A DNA stretch of 64,000 bases, taken from NCBI RefSeq assembly GCF_008704395.1, contig NZ_CP023695.1, positions 1,240,001 to 1,304,000 on the forward strand. The letters run 5' to 3'. The first letter of the stretch is position 1. Each line of letters begins with the position of its first letter. The stretch is from Streptomyces alboniger. Its GTDB lineage: Bacteria > Actinomycetota > Actinomycetes > Streptomycetales > Streptomycetaceae. Of this stretch, positions 1 to 9,570 are shown piece after piece. Position numbers and translations under genes: made by a program. Under the pieces are notes generated by a model. The model was not told where the DNA came from and searched no databases. It saw nothing but the letters and a program-made list of their open reading frames with translations.

Positions 1-140
1 ATGCCTAACGGTGCGCCTTTTTCGGACGGCTGCTCTGCGCGCCGGAACAACTCCCGTCCACAGCACGGCGGTTCAGCGCAGTGGCCGACGGGCACCGGCC
101 CGGTGGTACGCAAACGGGGGCACGGTTTGTGGGGGACGTG

Positions 141-2060
141 ATGGACTTCGACGCGGTGGGCTCACCCGCCCCGGCCGACCTCGCCTGGCTGAGGGGCGTC
201 GACGCCTACACGATGGGCGCCTACCCGCAGGCGGAGGAGGAGTTCCGCACGGCGGTACGGCTGGATCCGGGGATGGCCGACGGCTGGCTCGGGCTGCACG
301 CGCTGCGCGTCGAGACGACGACGGCGCTGCTGCGGATGTTCCAGCACCGGGACCGGTTCGGGGACCAGCGCATACGGCACGCGCGCGCCCTCAACTCCTG
401 GTATTGGCTGGGCTGGTGGGTGCAGCCCGTCCTGGAGAGCACCCGCGATCTGCTGCTCGCGCACGCCTCGCACTGGCTGGACGGCCGCCACGTCCCCGAA
501 CTCGACCGGGCGCTCGCGGGCCTGCCGCCCGTCGACGCCGATCCGCAGGTGCGCTTCCTGCACGCCTGCCGCTCCTACCTGGTCAAGGACTGGGAGCAGC
601 TCGTGCGGCACACGGACCCGCTGATCGACGACCCGATGCTCGGCATCGAGGCCGGCCTCTTCGGCGGCATGGCCCGCGTGCGCCTGGAGATGTACGGGCA
701 GGCCGAGCCGCTGCTGTCCGCCGCCCTGATGCGCTGCCGCAGCGAGCAGCCCCAGCGCAAGGAGCTGCGCTACTGGCTGGCCCGCGCGCACGAGGGCACC
801 GGACGCTCGGCGGCCGCCCTGCCGCTGTACCGGGCGGTGCACCGGGTCGACTCCTCGTTCATGGACACCTCGGCGCGGCTCGCTGCGATCGCCGAGGGCG
901 ACGGCTACGACGAAGCGGCCGACCTGGCCGCCGCGATCAGCATGGCGGGCGGGGGCCAGGACGCGCTGGAGGGGCCCGACGGCATCGACGTGCTCTTCGG
1001 CACCGAGGGCCGCGACGTGAAGGTCACCGACCCCGAACCGCCACCGGGCGGCGGCCCTCCGGGGCCCGGCGCACCGCAGGGGCAGAAGGGCACAGCGGGC
1101 CGCTCCGAGGCCGACGCCGTCCGCGAGAAGGCGATCATCCCGGTCAAGCCGGGCCGCGCGCAGCTGCCACCGGGCCCCACCGACCCCGCGCTCCTGGAGG
1201 CCGCGCTCTCCGAGCTGGAGTGCATGGTGGGCCTGGAGCCGGTGAAACGCCAAGTCAAGGCGCTCTCCGCACAGTTGAACATGGCACGCCTGCGGGCCGC
1301 GCAAGGCCTTCCCGTGCAGCCGCCGAAACGACACTTCGTCTTCTCGGGCCCCTCGGGCACCGGCAAGACCACCGTGGCCCGCATCCTCGGCCGGGTCTTC
1401 TACGCGCTCGGGCTGCTCGGCGGCGACCACCTCGTCGAGGCGCAGCGCGCCGATCTCGTCGGTGAGTACCTGGGCCAGACGGCCGTGAAGGCCAATGAGC
1501 TGATCGACTCGGCGATCGGCGGTGTCCTCTTCGTCGACGAGGCATACTCCCTGTCCAACTCCGGCTACGGCAAGGGCGACGCGTACGGGGACGAGGCCCT
1601 CCAGGTCCTCCTCAAGCGCGCCGAGGACAACCGCGACCATCTCGTCGTGATCCTCGCGGGCTACCCCGAGGGCATGGACCGGCTGCTCGCCGCCAACCCC
1701 GGGCTGTCCTCGCGCTTCACGACCCGCGTCGACTTCCCCTCGTACCGCCCCCTCGAACTGACCGCGATCGGCGAGGTGCTGGCCGCCGACAACGGCGACG
1801 TGTGGGATGAGGAGGCTCTGGAGGAGCTGCGTTCCATCAGCGGGCACGTCGTCGACCAGGCCTGGATCGACGAGCTGGGCAACGGCCGCTTCCTGCGCAC
1901 GCTCTACGAGAAGAGCTGCGCCTACCGCGATCTGCGGCTGTCCGGCTACCCCGGCGAGCCGGGGCGCGACGACCTGTCGACGCTGCGGCTGCCGGATCTG
2001 ATGCAGGCGTACGGAGAGGTGCTCTCGGGGCGGGGGCCGCGGGACGCGCCGGAGTTCTGA
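141..2060 (+). CDS. TPR plus CbxX/EccA-type AAA+ ATPase
   Basis: Cytoplasmic ATPase of 639 aa. Residues 1-300 are TPR-like helical repeats. After a Pro/Gly-rich linker, a CbxX/CfqX AAA+ domain begins near residue 370 with GLEPVKRQVK, the Walker A GPSGTGKTT near residue 402, and the Walker B VLFVDEAYSL. The same TPR-then-AAA+ order is found in EccA of type VII (ESX) secretion and in SpoVK-like proteins, so a chaperone or remodelling role is the best guess. No esx, eccB or eccC gene is visible nearby, so it is not shown to belong to an ESX locus. The ATG at 141 is chosen because translation lines up with the TPR region; in-frame codons reach back to 81. Bases 1-140 show no other gene. Its 3' end converges on the CNNM genes 40 bases away. 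Confidence 0.8.
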   Translation: MDFDAVGSPAPADLAWLRGVDAYTMGAYPQAEEEFRTAVRLDPGMADGWLGLHALRVETTTALLRMFQHRDRFGDQRIRHARALNSWYWLGWWVQPVLESTRDLLLAHASHWLDGRHVPELDRALAGLPPVDADPQVRFLHACRSYLVKDWEQLVRHTDPLIDDPMLGIEAGLFGGMARVRLEMYGQAEPLLSAALMRCRSEQPQRKELRYWLARAHEGTGRSAAALPLYRAVHRVDSSFMDTSARLAAIAEGDGYDEAADLAAAISMAGGGQDALEGPDGIDVLFGTEGRDVKVTDPEPPPGGGPPGPGAPQGQKGTAGRSEADAVREKAIIPVKPGRAQLPPGPTDPALLEAALSELECMVGLEPVKRQVKALSAQLNMARLRAAQGLPVQPPKRHFVFSGPSGTGKTTVARILGRVFYALGLLGGDHLVEAQRADLVGEYLGQTAVKANELIDSAIGGVLFVDEAYSLSNSGYGKGDAYGDEALQVLLKRAEDNRDHLVVILAGYPEGMDRLLAANPGLSSRFTTRVDFPSYRPLELTAIGEVLAADNGDVWDEEALEELRSISGHVVDQAWIDELGNGRFLRTLYEKSCAYRDLRLSGYPGEPGRDDLSTLRLPDLMQAYGEVLSGRGPRDAPEF

Positions 2061-2100
2061 CGCGGGCTCCGAGCCCGGTCCCGCTCCCGCGGCCCGCCCG

Positions 2101-3210
2101 TCATCCGACGAGGGCGTCGTCCAGGCTGCCGTTCAGGCTCTGACGGGCGCTCGTCGCTCGCTCGGCCTCCTGGGCCCTGCGCGGTACCGCGACGCGGTGC
2201 GCCGGGTCGCGGACCTCGCCCACGAGGAGTTCGAGGACGTCCTCCAGGGCGACCAGGCCGAGCACCTTCCCCGACGCGTCGGCGACCTGCGCCAGGTGCG
2301 TCGCGGCGCGGCGCATCACGGTCAGCGCGTCGTCCAGCGGCAGTTCCGCCCGCAGCGTGGTCATCGGCCGCCACACCTGCTGCGGCACGGCGCGGTCGGT
2401 CTCCTCCAGATCCAGGACGTCCTTCACGTGGAGGTAGCCCATGAAGGCGCCGTTCTCCGCGCGGACCGGGAAGCGGGAGTAGCCGGTGCGTCCGGTCAGT
2501 TCGACGATCTGGCCCGGGGTGACCGAGGCGGCCACTGTCACCAGCGCGGCGCGGTCCAGGAGCACGTCCGTGACCGGGCGCGAGCCCAGCTCCAGGGCGT
2601 CCTCCAGGCGCTCCTGCTCCTCGGGGCCGAGCAGCCCCGCCTGGCCGGAGTCCTCGACGAGGCGGTTGAGCTGCTCGCTGGTGAAGACCGCCTCGACCTC
2701 GTCCTTGGGCTCGACCCGAAAGAGTTTCAGGACGACCCGCGCGCACGCCCCGAGCGCGACCGTCACCGGCCGGCACAGCCGGGCGAAGGCGACCAGGCCC
2801 GGACTGAACCAGAGCGCCGTCTTCTCGGGGGCCGCCATCGCGAGGTTCTTCGGAAGCATCTCGCCGACGACGAGGTGCAGGAAGACGACGACGGCGAGCG
2901 CGATCACATAACCGAGGGGGTGGATCATGCCCTCGGGGAGGTGGACCGCGTGGAACACCGGCTCCAGGAGGTGCGCGACGGTCGGCTCGGCGACGGCGCC
3001 GAGCGTCAACGAGCAGACGGTGATGCCGAACTGGGCGGCTGCCATCATCTGCGGCAGGTGTTCGAGGCCGTAGAGGACCTGGCGGGCCCGCTTGGTCTCC
3101 AGGGGCTCGATCTGGCTGCGGCGCACCGACACGAGCGCGAACTCGGCGCCGACGAAGAAGCCGTTGGCGAGCACCAGCAGGAGAGCGAAGAGGAGTTGGA
3201 GCAGGCTCAT
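2101..3210 (-). CDS. CNNM/CorC-type transmembrane and CBS-domain protein (second of pair)
   Basis: Membrane protein of 369 aa in the family once called hemolysin C (CNNM/CorB), usually linked to Mg2+/Co2+ or other ion transport. The N-terminus MSLLQLLFALLLVLANGFF starts a DUF21 domain of three or four membrane segments with the family's ANGFFVGAEFALVSVRRS signature. A CBS pair follows (EAVFTSEQLNRLVEDS... TDVLLDRAALVTV... DVLELLVGEVRDP). The ATG at 3210 overlaps the stop of the upstream paralogue by 4 bases (ATGA), so the two are translationally coupled. It lacks most of the C-terminal CorC_HlyC domain that the upstream copy has. Substrate cannot be read from sequence. Confidence 0.85.
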   Translation of the reverse strand: MSLLQLLFALLLVLANGFFVGAEFALVSVRRSQIEPLETKRARQVLYGLEHLPQMMAAAQFGITVCSLTLGAVAEPTVAHLLEPVFHAVHLPEGMIHPLGYVIALAVVVFLHLVVGEMLPKNLAMAAPEKTALWFSPGLVAFARLCRPVTVALGACARVVLKLFRVEPKDEVEAVFTSEQLNRLVEDSGQAGLLGPEEQERLEDALELGSRPVTDVLLDRAALVTVAASVTPGQIVELTGRTGYSRFPVRAENGAFMGYLHVKDVLDLEETDRAVPQQVWRPMTTLRAELPLDDALTVMRRAATHLAQVADASGKVLGLVALEDVLELLVGEVRDPAHRVAVPRRAQEAERATSARQSLNGSLDDALVG

Positions 3211-4550
3211 CGGAGTGCCTCCGCGGCGGCTACGGGGGCCGGGGCGTCCGCCGTCATGGCGATCCTGACCCGTTCGGCGCGGTTGTGCCCGACCTGGCGC
3301 ACCGAGAGGCGCCAGCCCGGGAGTTCGGCCCGGTCGCCGGGGGCCGGGATGCGGCCGAGGAGATCGGCGACGAGGCCCGCGACGGTTTCGTAGGGCCCCT
3401 CGGGTACGTCGAGTCCTATGCGGCGGAGGCTGTCGACGCGGCAGCCGCCGTCGGCGTCCCACGCGGGCCTGCCGTCCTCGGGCGGCGCCGCGCACAGCTC
3501 GGGCACGTCCAGCAGGTCGTGCTCGTCGCGCACTTCGCCGACGAGTTCCTCGACGATGTCCTCCAGGGTGACGACCCCCGCCGTGCCGCCGTACTCGTCG
3601 ACGACGACGGCGATCGGCTGCTCGCTGCGCAGCCGCCCCAGGAGGGGCTGCACGGGGAGCGTCTGGGGGACCAGGAGCGGGGACTGCGCGATGCGGCCGA
3701 CGGGGGTGCGCAGCCGGTCGTGGGCGGGCACGGCGAGGGCGTCCTTGAGATGGACCATGCCGACGATCTCGTCGATCCGCTCGCGGTAGACCGGGAAGCG
3801 GGACAGGCCGGTGGCGCGGGTCAGGTTCACCACGTCCTCGGCGGTCGCCGACGACTGGAGCGCGCTGACCTTCACGCGCGGCGTCATGACGTGCTGCGCG
3901 GTCAGCTCGCCGAGGGAGAGGGTGCGCACGAACAGCTCGGCGGTGTGCTGCTCCAGGGCGCCGGCCTGGGCCGAGTGCCGGGCCAGGGAGACCAGTTCGC
4001 CGGGGGTGCGGGCCGAGGCCAGCTCCTCGGCTGGCTCGACGCCGAGGGCGCGCACCAGGCGGTTGGCCACCGCGTTCAGGAGGGCGATCACGGGCCGGAA
4101 GAGCCGCGAGAAGGCGTGCTGCGGGCCCGCGACGAACCGCGCGACCTGGAGCGGCCTGGACACCGCCCAGTTCTTGGGGACCAGTTCGCCGATGACCATC
4201 TGCACGGCGGACGCGAGCAGCATGCCGACCACGACGGAGACACCGCCGACGGCGCCTTCGGGGACGCCGATCGCCGTGAACGGGCCCGCGAGCAGGTGCG
4301 CGAGGGCCGGTTCGGCGAGCATGCCGACGACGAGCGAGGTGATGGTGATGCCGAGTTGGGTGCCGGAAAGCTGGAAGGACAGCTCCTTGAGGGCACTGAC
4401 GACCGTGCGGGCGCGGCGGTCGCCGTCGGCCGCGGCCTTCTCCGCGTCGGGCCGCTCGACGGTGACGAGGCCGAACTCGGCCGCCACGAAGAAGCCGTTG
4501 GCGAGAATCAGCAGGAATGCCGCCGCGAGGAGCAGGAGGGGGACTGTCAT
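3207..4550 (-). CDS. CNNM/CorC-type transmembrane and CBS-domain protein (first of pair)
   Basis: Membrane protein of 447 aa with the full family layout: DUF21 membrane domain (LANGFFVAAEFGLVTVERPD), two CBS motifs (MTPRVKVSALQSS; AVVVDEYGGTAGVVTLEDIVEELVGEVRDE) and a C-terminal CorC_HlyC domain of about 80 residues (CRVDSLRRIGLDVPEGPYETVAGLV). These domains are known to bind nucleotides and gate ion transport; the ion is not evident here. It heads a two-gene operon with the shorter paralogue downstream, overlapping it by 4 bases. The two copies look like an old tandem duplication that probably forms a heteromeric complex (inference). Confidence 0.85.
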   Translation of the reverse strand: MTVPLLLLAAAFLLILANGFFVAAEFGLVTVERPDAEKAAADGDRRARTVVSALKELSFQLSGTQLGITITSLVVGMLAEPALAHLLAGPFTAIGVPEGAVGGVSVVVGMLLASAVQMVIGELVPKNWAVSRPLQVARFVAGPQHAFSRLFRPVIALLNAVANRLVRALGVEPAEELASARTPGELVSLARHSAQAGALEQHTAELFVRTLSLGELTAQHVMTPRVKVSALQSSATAEDVVNLTRATGLSRFPVYRERIDEIVGMVHLKDALAVPAHDRLRTPVGRIAQSPLLVPQTLPVQPLLGRLRSEQPIAVVVDEYGGTAGVVTLEDIVEELVGEVRDEHDLLDVPELCAAPPEDGRPAWDADGGCRVDSLRRIGLDVPEGPYETVAGLVADLLGRIPAPGDRAELPGWRLSVRQVGHNRAERVRIAMTADAPAPVAAAEALR

Positions 4551-4754
4551 GCCGCCGCCTCCCAGGTCGTACGGGTCCCGGAATGCCGGGAGGGGGCGGC
4601 GCAGGTACTACAGGACGATCCGTCCATCGCCGGAGGGAGTCACTCCTCGGATAGCAGGGGCCCCCGGGGGCCGGGCGGGCCCGTCAGGGGCGGGGGCACA
4701 CCTTGCGTGCCCCGCCACCAGATTAATCAGAACGTCAAGGCGCTGCGTGGAACG

Positions 4755-5195
4755 TCAGTCCCCGAGCGGCGTGCGGGCGTCGACGAGCGCGCGCAGTGCC
4801 TGGGAGTCGGCGACGGCCTGCTGCCTGGCGATGCCCGGCTGGATGCCCAGGGCGGGCAGGCTGGTGCCGTCGCTGAGGTTCAGGAACACCCACGGGTCGC
4901 CGGGGCGGAGGGTGACCTGGACGATCTCGGCCCAGGCCAGACGCCGGCTGGTCGCGATGTTGACGACGGTCACGCCGGACTCCTCGGCGACGACCTTGGG
5001 CCTGCTGAGCAGCATGAGGACGCCGAAGAGCAGCGCGCCGGTGAAGACGAAGCTGGTCCGCTCCCCCGGGCTGAGCTTGGGCAGCATCAGGGCGATCACC
5101 GTGAGGACCACGAACATCGCGGCGCCCGCGGTGAGCATGACGACCCGGGTCCGCTGGGGGCGGAAGGTGACGGGCAGGGCGGGAAGGTCAGACAT
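4755..5195 (-). CDS. Small PH-domain membrane protein
   Basis: Protein of 146 aa with two predicted membrane segments (about residues 17-36 and 46-63), followed by a bacterial PH-like domain (PKVVAEESGVTVVNIATSRRLAWAEIVQV, then ending in VADSQALRALVDAR). The layout is that of the bPH_6 group, whose function is unknown. It starts 21 bases after the hisG stop on the same strand and is the last gene of the riboflavin-histidine run. The 204 bases beyond it (4551-4754) hold only GC-rich inverted repeats and no gene. Confidence 0.7.
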   Translation of the reverse strand: MSDLPALPVTFRPQRTRVVMLTAGAAMFVVLTVIALMLPKLSPGERTSFVFTGALLFGVLMLLSRPKVVAEESGVTVVNIATSRRLAWAEIVQVTLRPGDPWVFLNLSDGTSLPALGIQPGIARQQAVADSQALRALVDARTPLGD

Positions 5196-5216
5196 GAGGT
5201 GCGGGCTCCGGCCGGT

Positions 5217-6065
5217 TCAGAGACGGCAGGCGTGGATGGCGGTGGTCAGGATGGCCCGCGCGCCGAGGGCGTACAGGTCGTCCATGACGCGCTGCGCCTC
5301 CTTGGCGGGAACCATGGAGCGCACGGCCACCCAGCCTTCGTTGTGCAGCGGGGAGATCGTCGGCGATTCGAGGCCCGGGGTGAGGGCGACGGCCCGCTCC
5401 AGGTGCTCGGCGCGGCAGTCGTAGTCCATCATCACGTACGACCTGGCGACCAGGACGCCCTGGAGGCGGCGCAGGAACTGCTGCACCTTCGGGTCGTCGC
5501 CGTCGGCGCCGGTGCGCCGGATGACGACCGCCTCGGACTTCATGATCGGCTCGCCGAAGACCTCCAGGCCCGCGTTGCGCAGGGAGGTGCCGGTCTCCAC
5601 GACGTCCGCGATGACCTGGGCGACGCCGAGTTCGATGGCGGTCTCGACGGCGCCGTCGAGGTGGACCACGGAGGCGTCGACGCCGCTGTTCGCGAGGTGC
5701 TTGGCGACGATGCCCTCGTAGGAGGTCGCGACGGTCTTGCCCGCGAGGTCCTCGATGCCGGTGGCCGTGCCCGGCTTGGCGGCGAAGCGGAAGGTGGAGC
5801 GTGCGAAGCCGAGCGGCAGGATCACCTCGGCGTCGGCACCGGAGTCGACCAGCAGGTCCTGGCCGGTGATGCCGATGTCGAGCCGGCCGGCCGAGACGTA
5901 GATCGCGATGTCCTTGGGGCGCAGGTAGAAGAACTCGACCTCGTTCTCGGGGTCGACGAGGACGAGTTCCTTGGACTCCTTGCGCTGCTGGTATCCGGCC
6001 TCATGGAGCATCGCCGACGCAGGTCCGGACAGTGAACCCTTGTTGGGGACGGCGATGCGCAGCAT
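5217..6065 (-). CDS. hisG: ATP phosphoribosyltransferase, long form
   Basis: Catalyses the first step of histidine synthesis, ATP + PRPP to phosphoribosyl-ATP. The N-terminus MLRIAVPNKGSLSGPA and the ISAGRLDIGITGQDLLVDS-like stretch are typical of HisG. At 282 aa it is the long form, with a C-terminal ACT-like regulatory domain (about residues 210-282, containing VAVRSMVPAKEAQRVMDDLY) that in this class gives histidine feedback control. It follows hisE by 63 bases and precedes the PH-domain gene by 21 bases. The other his genes are not in the window. Confidence 0.95.
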   Translation of the reverse strand: MLRIAVPNKGSLSGPASAMLHEAGYQQRKESKELVLVDPENEVEFFYLRPKDIAIYVSAGRLDIGITGQDLLVDSGADAEVILPLGFARSTFRFAAKPGTATGIEDLAGKTVATSYEGIVAKHLANSGVDASVVHLDGAVETAIELGVAQVIADVVETGTSLRNAGLEVFGEPIMKSEAVVIRRTGADGDDPKVQQFLRRLQGVLVARSYVMMDYDCRAEHLERAVALTPGLESPTISPLHNEGWVAVRSMVPAKEAQRVMDDLYALGARAILTTAIHACRL

Positions 6066-6128
6066 GAGGTCGGATTCCTTTGCGTGAAGTGCGTGAAGGG
6101 GGGTGAGCCGGCTTGGCTGACGTACGGC

Positions 6129-6401
6129 TCAGAGGTGGGCGTACACGTCGTCGAGGGAGATGCCGCGGGCGACCATCATCACCTGCACGTGGTACAGGAG
6201 CTGCGAGATCTCCTCGGCGGCGGCTTCCTTGCCCTCGTACTCGGCGGCCATCCAGACTTCGGCGGCCTCCTCGACGACCTTCTTGCCGATGGCATGGACG
6301 CCCTTGCCGACCAGCTCGGCGGTGCGGGAGGTCGCTGGGTCGCCGTTGGCGGCCTTGTGCTGGAGCTCGGTGAAGAGCTCCTCGAAAGTCTTATTGGACA
6401 T
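6129..6401 (-). CDS. hisE: Phosphoribosyl-ATP pyrophosphatase
   Basis: Protein of 90 aa for the second step of histidine synthesis, hydrolysing PR-ATP to PR-AMP and PPi. The motifs [21 protein letters not shown] and [18 protein letters not shown] show the MazG-like helices with the acidic metal ligands. The start at 6401 ([10 protein letters not shown]) gives the usual length; the longer reading frame upstream is an artefact in ribH. It lies 35 bases after ribH and 63 before hisG, so it is probably co-transcribed with the riboflavin genes. Confidence 0.93.
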   Translation of the reverse strand: MSNKTFEELFTELQHKAANGDPATSRTAELVGKGVHAIGKKVVEEAAEVWMAAEYEGKEAAAEEISQLLYHVQVMMVARGISLDDVYAHL

Positions 6402-6436
6402 GATGCCGTTCACTCTACGCGGCCGGGCGGCGCCGC

Positions 6437-6922
6437 TCAGCGCCAGGGTTCGGAGACGGTACGGAGCGTGGTCGCGGTGGCCACGGCCGCGGTGACCGCT
6501 TCGTGCCCCTTGTCCTCGCTGGAGCCCTCGATGCCGGCGCGGTCCAGGGCCTGCTCCTCGGTGTCGCAGGTCAGCACGCCGAAGCCGACCGGCACCCCGG
6601 TGTCCACGGAGACCTGGGTGAGGCCCTGGGTGACGCCCTGGCACACGTAGTCGAAGTGCGGGGTGCCGCCGCGGATCACGACGCCGAGCGCCACGATCGC
6701 GTCGTAGCCGCGGCCCGCGAGGACCTTGGCGACGACCGGCAGCTCGAAGCTGCCCGGCACGCGCAGGACGGTCGGCTCGCTGATGCCCAGCTCGCCCAGG
6801 GCGCGCAGGGCGCCGTCGACGAGGCCGTCCATGACCTTCTCGTGCCACTGCGCGGCGATCACCGCGACCCGCAGGTCGCCGCAGTTCTTCACGCTCAGTT
6901 CGGGTGCGCCCTTGCCGCTCAC
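6437..6922 (-). CDS. ribH: 6,7-dimethyl-8-ribityllumazine synthase
   Basis: Condenses 3,4-dihydroxy-2-butanone 4-phosphate with 5-amino-6-ribitylaminouracil, the penultimate step of riboflavin synthesis; the family forms icosahedral or pentameric shells. The 161 aa show [16 protein letters not shown], the substrate-loop [12 protein letters not shown], and [10 protein letters not shown] with the catalytic His. It sits 36 bases after ribBA in the FMN-riboswitch operon. Confidence 0.96.
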   Translation of the reverse strand: MSGKGAPELSVKNCGDLRVAVIAAQWHEKVMDGLVDGALRALGELGISEPTVLRVPGSFELPVVAKVLAGRGYDAIVALGVVIRGGTPHFDYVCQGVTQGLTQVSVDTGVPVGFGVLTCDTEEQALDRAGIEGSSEDKGHEAVTAAVATATTLRTVSEPWR

Positions 6923-6958
6923 GCGCTTCTCCTTCGGTCCGTTGACAGGGGTGGGTGC

Positions 6959-8302
6959 TTACTGGTTGCCGCAGGCGGAGACGCCGGGGGCGTCGAGCCA
7001 GGGCAGGTCGTGGCCCATCCGGTCCCGCTTGGTTCGCAGGTAGCGGAGGTTGTGCTCGCCCGCCTGGACGGGCATGGGCTCGCGTGCGCTGACCCGCAGG
7101 CCGTGCCGCAGGACCGCGTCGACCTTGTCGGGGTTGTTGGTCATCAGCCGGACGCTGCGGACGCCGAGGTCGTCCAGGATCCGGGCGCCCGCGCCGTAGT
7201 CCCGCGCGTCGGCGGGCAGGCCCAGCTCCAGGTTGGCGTCGAGGGTGTCGCTGCCGCGCTCCTGGAGTTCGTACGCGCGCAGCTTGGAGAGCAGGCCGAT
7301 GCCGCGCCCCTCGTGGCCGCGGAGGTAGACGACGACGCCACGCCCCTCCTCGGTGATGCGCCGCATGGACTCCTCCAGCTGCGGGCCGCAGTCGCAGCGC
7401 AGCGAGTGGAAGACGTCACCGGTCAGGCACTCCGAGTGGAGCCGGGCCAGGACCTCTTCGCCCGCGCCGATGTCACCGTGGACGAGGGCGACGTGCTCGA
7501 CGCCGTCGACGGTCGAGCGGTAGCCGTACGCGGTGAAGTCGCCGAAGGCCGTGGGCAGCCGCACCTCGGCCTCGCGGCGGACGGTGGGCTCCGCGGAGCG
7601 GCGGTAGGCGATCAGGTCCTCGATGGAGATGATCGTCAGGCCGTGCTTGCGGGCGAAGGGGATCAGTTCCGGCAGGCGGAGCATCTTGCCGTCCTCACCG
7701 GCGATCTCCACGATGGCGCCGGCCGGGCGCAGACCCGCGAGGCGGGCGAGGTCGACGGCGGCCTCGGTGTGGCCGTTGCGGGCGAGCACGCCGCCGGTGC
7801 GGGCGCGCAGCGGGAAGATGTGCCCGGGCCGCACGAAGTCGTCGGCCGTGGCCGCGCCGCCCGCGAGGAGCTGGAGGGTGGTGGCGCGGTCGGCGGCGGA
7901 GATGCCGGTGCTCACGCCGTGCGCGGCACAGGCGTCGACGGAGACGGTGAAGGCCGTGCTCATCGACTCGGTGTTGTGCTCGACCATCTGCGGGAGCCGC
8001 AGCCGGTCGAGCTCGTCGGCCTCCATGGGCGCGCAGATCAGGCCGCGGCACTCGCTCATCATGAAGGCGACGATCTCGGGGGTGGCCTTCTCGGCGGCGA
8101 TGACGAGGTCGCCCTCGTTCTCGCGGTCCTCGTCGTCGACGACCACGACGGGGCGGCCGGCCGCGATGTCGCGGACGGCCTGCTCGACGGGGTCGAGGGA
8201 GAGGTCCTCGGCGTTGTCGGTGCTGTACCAGAGCCGGGGGCCCGAGGGGGCGGCGGACAGCGCCTCGTTCAGGGCGGTGGCGGGAGACGGGTGGGCAGTC
8301 AT
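6959..8302 (-). CDS. ribBA: Bifunctional DHBP synthase / GTP cyclohydrolase II
   Basis: Supplies both precursor branches of riboflavin. The N-terminal half (about residues 30-235) is 3,4-dihydroxy-2-butanone-4-phosphate synthase, with [19 protein letters not shown] and the histidine motif near [14 protein letters not shown]. The C-terminal half is GTP cyclohydrolase II, with the zinc cysteines in [18 protein letters not shown] and the [13 protein letters not shown] substrate motif. Length is 447 aa. The ATG at 8302 overlaps the ribM stop by 4 bases, showing translational coupling. Confidence 0.95.
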   Translation of the reverse strand: MTAHPSPATALNEALSAAPSGPRLWYSTDNAEDLSLDPVEQAVRDIAAGRPVVVVDDEDRENEGDLVIAAEKATPEIVAFMMSECRGLICAPMEADELDRLRLPQMVEHNTESMSTAFTVSVDACAAHGVSTGISAADRATTLQLLAGGAATADDFVRPGHIFPLRARTGGVLARNGHTEAAVDLARLAGLRPAGAIVEIAGEDGKMLRLPELIPFARKHGLTIISIEDLIAYRRSAEPTVRREAEVRLPTAFGDFTAYGYRSTVDGVEHVALVHGDIGAGEEVLARLHSECLTGDVFHSLRCDCGPQLEESMRRITEEGRGVVVYLRGHEGRGIGLLSKLRAYELQERGSDTLDANLELGLPADARDYGAGARILDDLGVRSVRLMTNNPDKVDAVLRHGLRVSAREPMPVQAGEHNLRYLRTKRDRMGHDLPWLDAPGVSACGNQ

Positions 8303-8946
8303 GCCGGGGCTCCTTCCATGACGGGCTGAGAGGCCGCCGCGCGGGAGCGCAGCCACCAGTCGCGCATGCCCCACAGGACGAGGGCGAGGTAGACGACGTA
8401 CACGAGGCCGGAGAAGGCGAGGCCGCTGCTGAAGGCGAGCGGTACGCCGACCACGTCGACGAGCAGCCAGGCGAACCAGAACTCGACGAGGCCACGGGCC
8501 TGGGCGACCATCGCGGCGAGGGTGCCGACGAAGATGTAGGCGTCCGGCCAGGGGTTCCAGGACAGCGAGGGGACGGCGGTGAACAGGGCGCCGACGGCGA
8601 GGGTGCCGACGGCGGTGCCCGCGAGCAGGATCCACCGCTCCTTCCAGCTCGCGAACCGGATGGCGATGGAGCCGTCCTGCGCCTGCTGCCTGCCGCGCGT
8701 CCACTGCCGCCAGCCCCACAGCGCGACGCCGATGACGAGGAGCTGCTTGCCGACGCCGCCGGACAGCTGCGCGGAGGCGTACGCGGCGACGAGGATGACG
8801 CCGGACAGGAACTGGGCGGGCCAGGTCCATATCGAACGCCGCCAGCCGAGGGCGAGGGCGACGAGGCCGACGGTGTTGCCGATCATGTCGGACCACATGA
8901 TGTGCTGGTCGAAGGTGGTGAAGGCCTCGGCGTTGAGCCAGTTCAC
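8299..8946 (-). CDS. ribM: Riboflavin transporter, PnuC/PnuX family (RibM)
   Basis: Membrane protein of 215 aa with six to seven hydrophobic segments and the PnuC-like pattern ([41 protein letters not shown]). Family members in Streptomyces and Corynebacterium rib operons (RibM/PnuX) are known riboflavin facilitators, whereas PnuC itself carries nicotinamide riboside. Its position inside an FMN-riboswitch operon, overlapping ribE and ribBA by 4 bases each, favours riboflavin as substrate. The call rests on context more than on specificity residues. Confidence 0.85.
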   Translation of the reverse strand: MNWLNAEAFTTFDQHIMWSDMIGNTVGLVALALGWRRSIWTWPAQFLSGVILVAAYASAQLSGGVGKQLLVIGVALWGWRQWTRGRQQAQDGSIAIRFASWKERWILLAGTAVGTLAVGALFTAVPSLSWNPWPDAYIFVGTLAAMVAQARGLVEFWFAWLLVDVVGVPLAFSSGLAFSGLVYVVYLALVLWGMRDWWLRSRAAASQPVMEGAPA

Positions 8947-9569
8947 TGGGTGGCCTCCTGAGCCTGGACGGAACCGGTGGCGCGGCCGCCGAGGAGGCGC
9001 TCCACGTACTTGGCGATGATGTCGACCTCGAGGTTGACCGGGTCGCCGGGCTGCTTGATGCCGAGCGTGGTCAGCGCGAGCGTGGTGGGGATCAGGCTGA
9101 TGGTGAAGTAGTCGGGGCCCGCGTCGACGACGGTCAGGCTGACGCCGTCGACGGTGATGGAGCCCTTCTCCACGACGTAGCGGGAGAGGCCTGCGGGGAG
9201 GGAGACCTTGACGATCTCCCAGTTCTCTGAGGGCTCGCGCGCGACGACGGTGCCGACGGCGTCCACATGCCCCTGCACGATGTGTCCGCCGAGGCGCGCG
9301 CCGACCGAGGTGGGGCGCTCCAGGTTGACGCGGGAGCCGACCGTGAGCGCACCGAGGCTGGAGCGGTTCAGGGTCTCGGCCATCACGTCGGCGGTGAACT
9401 CGTCGCCCTCGTGCTCCACGACCGTCAGACAGACGCCGTTGACGGCGATGGAGTCGCCGTGCCCCACGCCCTCGGTGACCACGGGGCCGCGCAGGCGGAA
9501 CCGGGACGCGTCGGGGAGGTTCTCGACGGCGGTGATCTCGCCCAGCTCTTCGACGATTCCGGTGAACAC
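8943..9569 (-). CDS. ribE: Riboflavin synthase, alpha chain
   Basis: Dismutates two molecules of 6,7-dimethyl-8-ribityllumazine into riboflavin plus the ribitylaminouracil precursor. The 208 aa contain the two homologous lumazine-binding barrels, each with the repeat signature ([12 protein letters not shown]... [10 protein letters not shown]... [11 protein letters not shown]; then the second barrel with [12 protein letters not shown]). GTG start at 9569, one base after the ribD stop. It overlaps ribM by 4 bases. In some actinobacterial papers the same gene is called ribB or ribC. Confidence 0.95.
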   Translation of the reverse strand: MFTGIVEELGEITAVENLPDASRFRLRGPVVTEGVGHGDSIAVNGVCLTVVEHEGDEFTADVMAETLNRSSLGALTVGSRVNLERPTSVGARLGGHIVQGHVDAVGTVVAREPSENWEIVKVSLPAGLSRYVVEKGSITVDGVSLTVVDAGPDYFTISLIPTTLALTTLGIKQPGDPVNLEVDIIAKYVERLLGGRATGSVQAQEATQ

Positions 9570-9570
9570 T

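Noticed and set aside
3285..6035. Long plus-strand open frame opposite the CNNM and hisG genes
   Set aside because: It is antisense to three well-supported genes, rich in Arg, Gly, Asp and His, and without any family motif. Such frames are normal in DNA with very high third-position G+C.
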